Assembly (NCBI GenBank): GCA_018668095.1
Contig: JABIQF010000220.1
Location: 1-8,531 of the forward strand
Source: Cellvibrionales bacterium
GTDB taxonomy: Bacteria > Pseudomonadota > Gammaproteobacteria > Pseudomonadales > UBA7434
Length of the DNA stretch: 8,531 nt
Direction: 5' to 3'
Below, in pieces: positions 7,185 to 8,531 of the stretch. The notes under the pieces are model-generated. The model was not told where the DNA came from and searched no databases. It saw only the letters and a list, made by a program, of their open reading frames with translations. The position numbers were made by a program, and so were the translations under genes. The number at the start of each line of letters is the position of its first letter. Positions within the stretch are counted from its first letter, which is position 1.

Positions 7185-7368
7185 AATGGGACGCCACTCT
7201 CTAACGCTTAACTCAATCAAAGCAGCGAGACACAAAGCAGATAGCAATCAAAGTATTCAACACCAAGCAAGGTATTGAGGTCGGCAGTAACGAGTACATT
7301 ATGAACGCCGCTAGCACTCACTAAACTGAACGTATATTTACAGCACTTATAAATAGGTAACTAACAGC

Positions 7369-7893
7369 ATGAGCATTAACGATATCCCAGCAGGTAAAAA
7401 CATCCCTGATGAAATCAACGTCATCATTGAAATCCCGGCCAATAGCGATCCAGTTAAGTACGAAGTCGATAAAGACACTGGCGCATTAATGGTTGATCGC
7501 TTTATGGCGACAGCTATGTTTTATCCTTGTAACTATGGTTACATTCCTAACACTTTGTCAGAAGATGGCGATCCGTTAGATGTGTTGGTGCCTACACCTT
7601 ACCCATTAATTAACGGTGCGGTTATCAAATGTCGTCCTGTTGGCGTTTTAAAAATGGAAGACGAATCGGGCATCGATGCCAAGCTTATCGCTGTTCCTGT
7701 TGACAAATTATCAGTCATTTATCGCGACGTTAATGAAGCGACTGATTTGTCACCATTATTACTTCAGCAAATTGAGCATTTCTTTGAGCACTATAAAGAT
7801 CTTGAAAAAGGTAAGTGGGTTAAAGTGCAAGGATGGGCAGATGCCGCTGAAGCAAAAGCTGAAATCATTAAAGCTGTCGAAGCCGTTAAATAA
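7369..7893 (+). CDS. ppa: Inorganic pyrophosphatase (family I, soluble)
   Basis: This enzyme hydrolyses pyrophosphate to two phosphates in the cytoplasm and pulls biosynthetic reactions forward. The 174 residues match the E. coli hexameric enzyme. The catalytic and metal-binding residues are all present, each shifted by one from the E. coli numbering: Glu21, Lys30, Glu32, Arg44, Tyr52, Tyr56, Asp66, Asp68 and Asp71 (in the signature DGDPLDVLV, 66-74), Asp98, Asp103, Lys105, Tyr142 and Lys143. The C-terminal tail is Ala/Glu/Lys-rich. The start ATG has an AGG 11 bases upstream. It follows the pyrophosphate-type phosphofructokinase gene on the same strand after 357 bases, so it may be read both from its own promoter and by read-through. 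A strong terminator follows 25 bases after the stop. The call is firm. Confidence 0.97.
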   Translation: MSINDIPAGKNIPDEINVIIEIPANSDPVKYEVDKDTGALMVDRFMATAMFYPCNYGYIPNTLSEDGDPLDVLVPTPYPLINGAVIKCRPVGVLKMEDESGIDAKLIAVPVDKLSVIYRDVNEATDLSPLLLQQIEHFFEHYKDLEKGKWVKVQGWADAAEAKAEIIKAVEAVK

Positions 7894-7918
7894 GCGCTTC
7901 GAATTTTTCAGTATGCAA

Positions 7919-7958
7919 AGCAATAAAAAGGCCAGCAAATGCTGGCCTTTTTATTGCT
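7919..7958. terminator. Bidirectional intrinsic terminator (19-bp perfect inverted repeat)
   Basis: The left arm 7919-7937 and right arm 7940-7958 are exact reverse complements around a two-base AA. The core GGCCAGCA/TGCTGGCC is GC-rich and is followed by TTTTTATT on either strand. The position, between the ends of two convergent genes (ppa and the AP2-like gene), fits a terminator that works in both directions. Confidence 0.9.
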
Positions 7959-8030
7959 CTTTAAATAATCAGTGTTTTTCTTAAACCGACTTCTAAATCG
8001 TTTTATAAAAACATCCTGACTTCATCAATA

Positions 8031-8048
8031 ACAGCTATTTCAAGCTGT
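8031..8048 (-). repeat. Small inverted repeat overlapping a stop codon
   Basis: ACAGCT (8031-8036) and AGCTGT (8043-8048) form a 6-bp stem with a 6-base loop. It overlaps the first base of the TGA (8050-8048) that ends the minus-strand AP2-like gene. No T-run follows on the minus strand, so I do not regard it as an independent terminator. Confidence 0.3.
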
Positions 8049-8531
8049 CATTTCTTTTTTAATGACTTTTTCTTAATCGCTTTTTTCACTACCTTTTTTG
8101 CTACCTTTTTTATCGGCTTCTTCACCGATTTTTTTGCCACTTTTCTCACTGTCTTTTTGACAGCTCGCTTAGGTATAGCCGCTATAAGATCTTTATAGAG
8201 CTTAGTCGTCTTACCAATAGCTTTATGTTTTGAAAAGGTATCAACAGCCATTTTCCAAGCAAGCTCTTTACCGTGGGCATTAATTGAGTAGCTTGTGCAA
8301 ACAATTTTATCATCAACCTCTGAAGCAATTCCCACCTGAAATATCGGTGTTTTAGTACCGCTTTTTTCAGTTTTCACTAAATAGCTAATACCTCGTACCG
8401 AACCGTTAGCATTAAAACAGCGTGCTGCTTTATTCGCACGCTTAGCTTTAACTTGTGAAACTGCTAACTCATCATCTCGATTAAATGCCTCTTTCTCTAT
8501 TTTCTTTTTCGTCGTACCGTTAAGCCGCTTA
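8048..8531 (-). CDS. AP2-like domain protein with histone-H1-like lysine-rich tail (partial, N-terminus off the right edge)
   Basis: The frame is open from the right edge to TGA at 8050-8048, giving 160 visible residues with the N-terminus missing. A GTG at 8377 could be read as a start, but the same frame continues upstream without a stop, and the GTG falls inside a conserved-looking segment, so it is probably an internal Val. Visible residues 1-45 are basic and helical in look. Residues 46-101 (RGISYLV ... PIFQVGI ... TSYSINAHGKELAWKMAVDTF) resemble bacterial AP2/ERF-type DNA-binding domains: three strands, then a helix opened by a yGeeeA-like turn. Residues 121-160 hold 20 Lys and 2 Arg in 40 with no acidic residue, in KK-x-x-KK steps as in histone H1-like bacterial proteins. 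I infer a DNA-binding or nucleoid protein. The AP2 assignment is by eye and moderate; the tail is plain. It is convergent with ppa. Confidence 0.65.
   Translation of the reverse strand, partial: KRLNGTTKKKIEKEAFNRDDELAVSQVKAKRANKAARCFNANGSVRGISYLVKTEKSGTKTPIFQVGIASEVDDKIVCTSYSINAHGKELAWKMAVDTFSKHKAIGKTTKLYKDLIAAIPKRAVKKTVRKVAKKSVKKPIKKVAKKVVKKAIKKKSLKKK

Larger units (their letters stand above)
7012..7368 (+). other. Intergenic region / presumed leader of ppa
   Basis: This gap of 357 bases has no convincing gene on either strand. It contains a candidate promoter (7059-7088), a string of short inverted repeats (7091-7184), and an A-rich stretch with the direct repeat CAATCAAAG at 7214-7222 and 7245-7253. 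Close to ppa, TATAAA at 7348-7353 could be a second -10, but its -35 (CTGAAC, 7326-7331) is poor. The ppa ribosome-binding site is a modest AGG at 7355-7357. I see no T-run terminator directly after the phosphofructokinase gene, so read-through into ppa is possible. Confidence 0.5.

Noticed and set aside
7302..7325. A seven-codon frame (MNAASTH) upstream of ppa as a possible leader peptide
   Set aside because: It has no ribosome-binding site, no run of a regulatory amino acid and no adjoining terminator; short frames like this are expected by chance.
7676..7984. A 102-codon plus-strand frame overlapping ppa in another phase and running through the terminator
   Set aside because: It is out of frame with ppa, uses a Leu/Ser/Lys-rich nonsense-like translation and crosses the 19-bp terminator hairpin.
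8051..8170. DNA tandem repeat in the lysine-rich tail region
   Set aside because: The T/C-rich pattern on the plus strand comes from repeated Lys codons; units are irregular, so this is protein low complexity and not a separate DNA repeat or CRISPR.

Overview
The window looks like chromosomal DNA from a free-living, probably marine, gammaproteobacterium. The base composition is moderate (GC by eye in the mid-40s percent). The protein families fit this: Mpl, UbiX, a family I soluble pyrophosphatase and a proteobacterial-type pyrophosphate-dependent phosphofructokinase. An order such as Cellvibrionales or Oceanospirillales is possible, but I cannot fix the taxon from the sequence alone. I see no insertion sequence, phage gene, CRISPR array, tRNA or rRNA.

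Left block, about 1-5407, all on the minus strand and read right to left: mpl (peptidoglycan recycling ligase), ubiX (flavin prenyltransferase), a large MMPL/RND-type membrane exporter, a small cysteine-cluster (YkgJ-type) protein, and a LON-substrate-binding-domain protein that runs off the left edge. Gaps are 63, 97, about 30 and about 45 bases, so the five genes could form one transcription unit, possibly with internal starts. The genes do not share an obvious pathway.

Middle, 5408-5739: a 332-base divergent intergenic region. It contains a perfect TATAAT on the plus strand and a 78-codon open frame with no ATG or GTG, which carries a short in-frame repeat.

Right block, 5740-7893, plus strand: a phosphofructokinase with the residue pattern of pyrophosphate users, then after a 357-base gap an inorganic pyrophosphatase with all catalytic residues intact. 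The two enzymes share the substrate pyrophosphate: one spends it to phosphorylate fructose 6-phosphate, the other hydrolyses it. The gap carries a plausible sigma70-type promoter and a chain of short inverted repeats whose arms can pair in mutually exclusive ways.

Right edge, 7894-8531: a 19-bp perfect inverted repeat acts as a likely bidirectional terminator between ppa and a convergent minus-strand gene that enters from beyond the window. That gene encodes an AP2-like domain followed by a histone-H1-like, lysine-rich tail; its true start lies outside the window.

The most interesting leads are the AP2-like/lysine-tail protein, the adjacent enzymes competing for pyrophosphate with a structured leader between them, and the start-less frame upstream of the phosphofructokinase gene.
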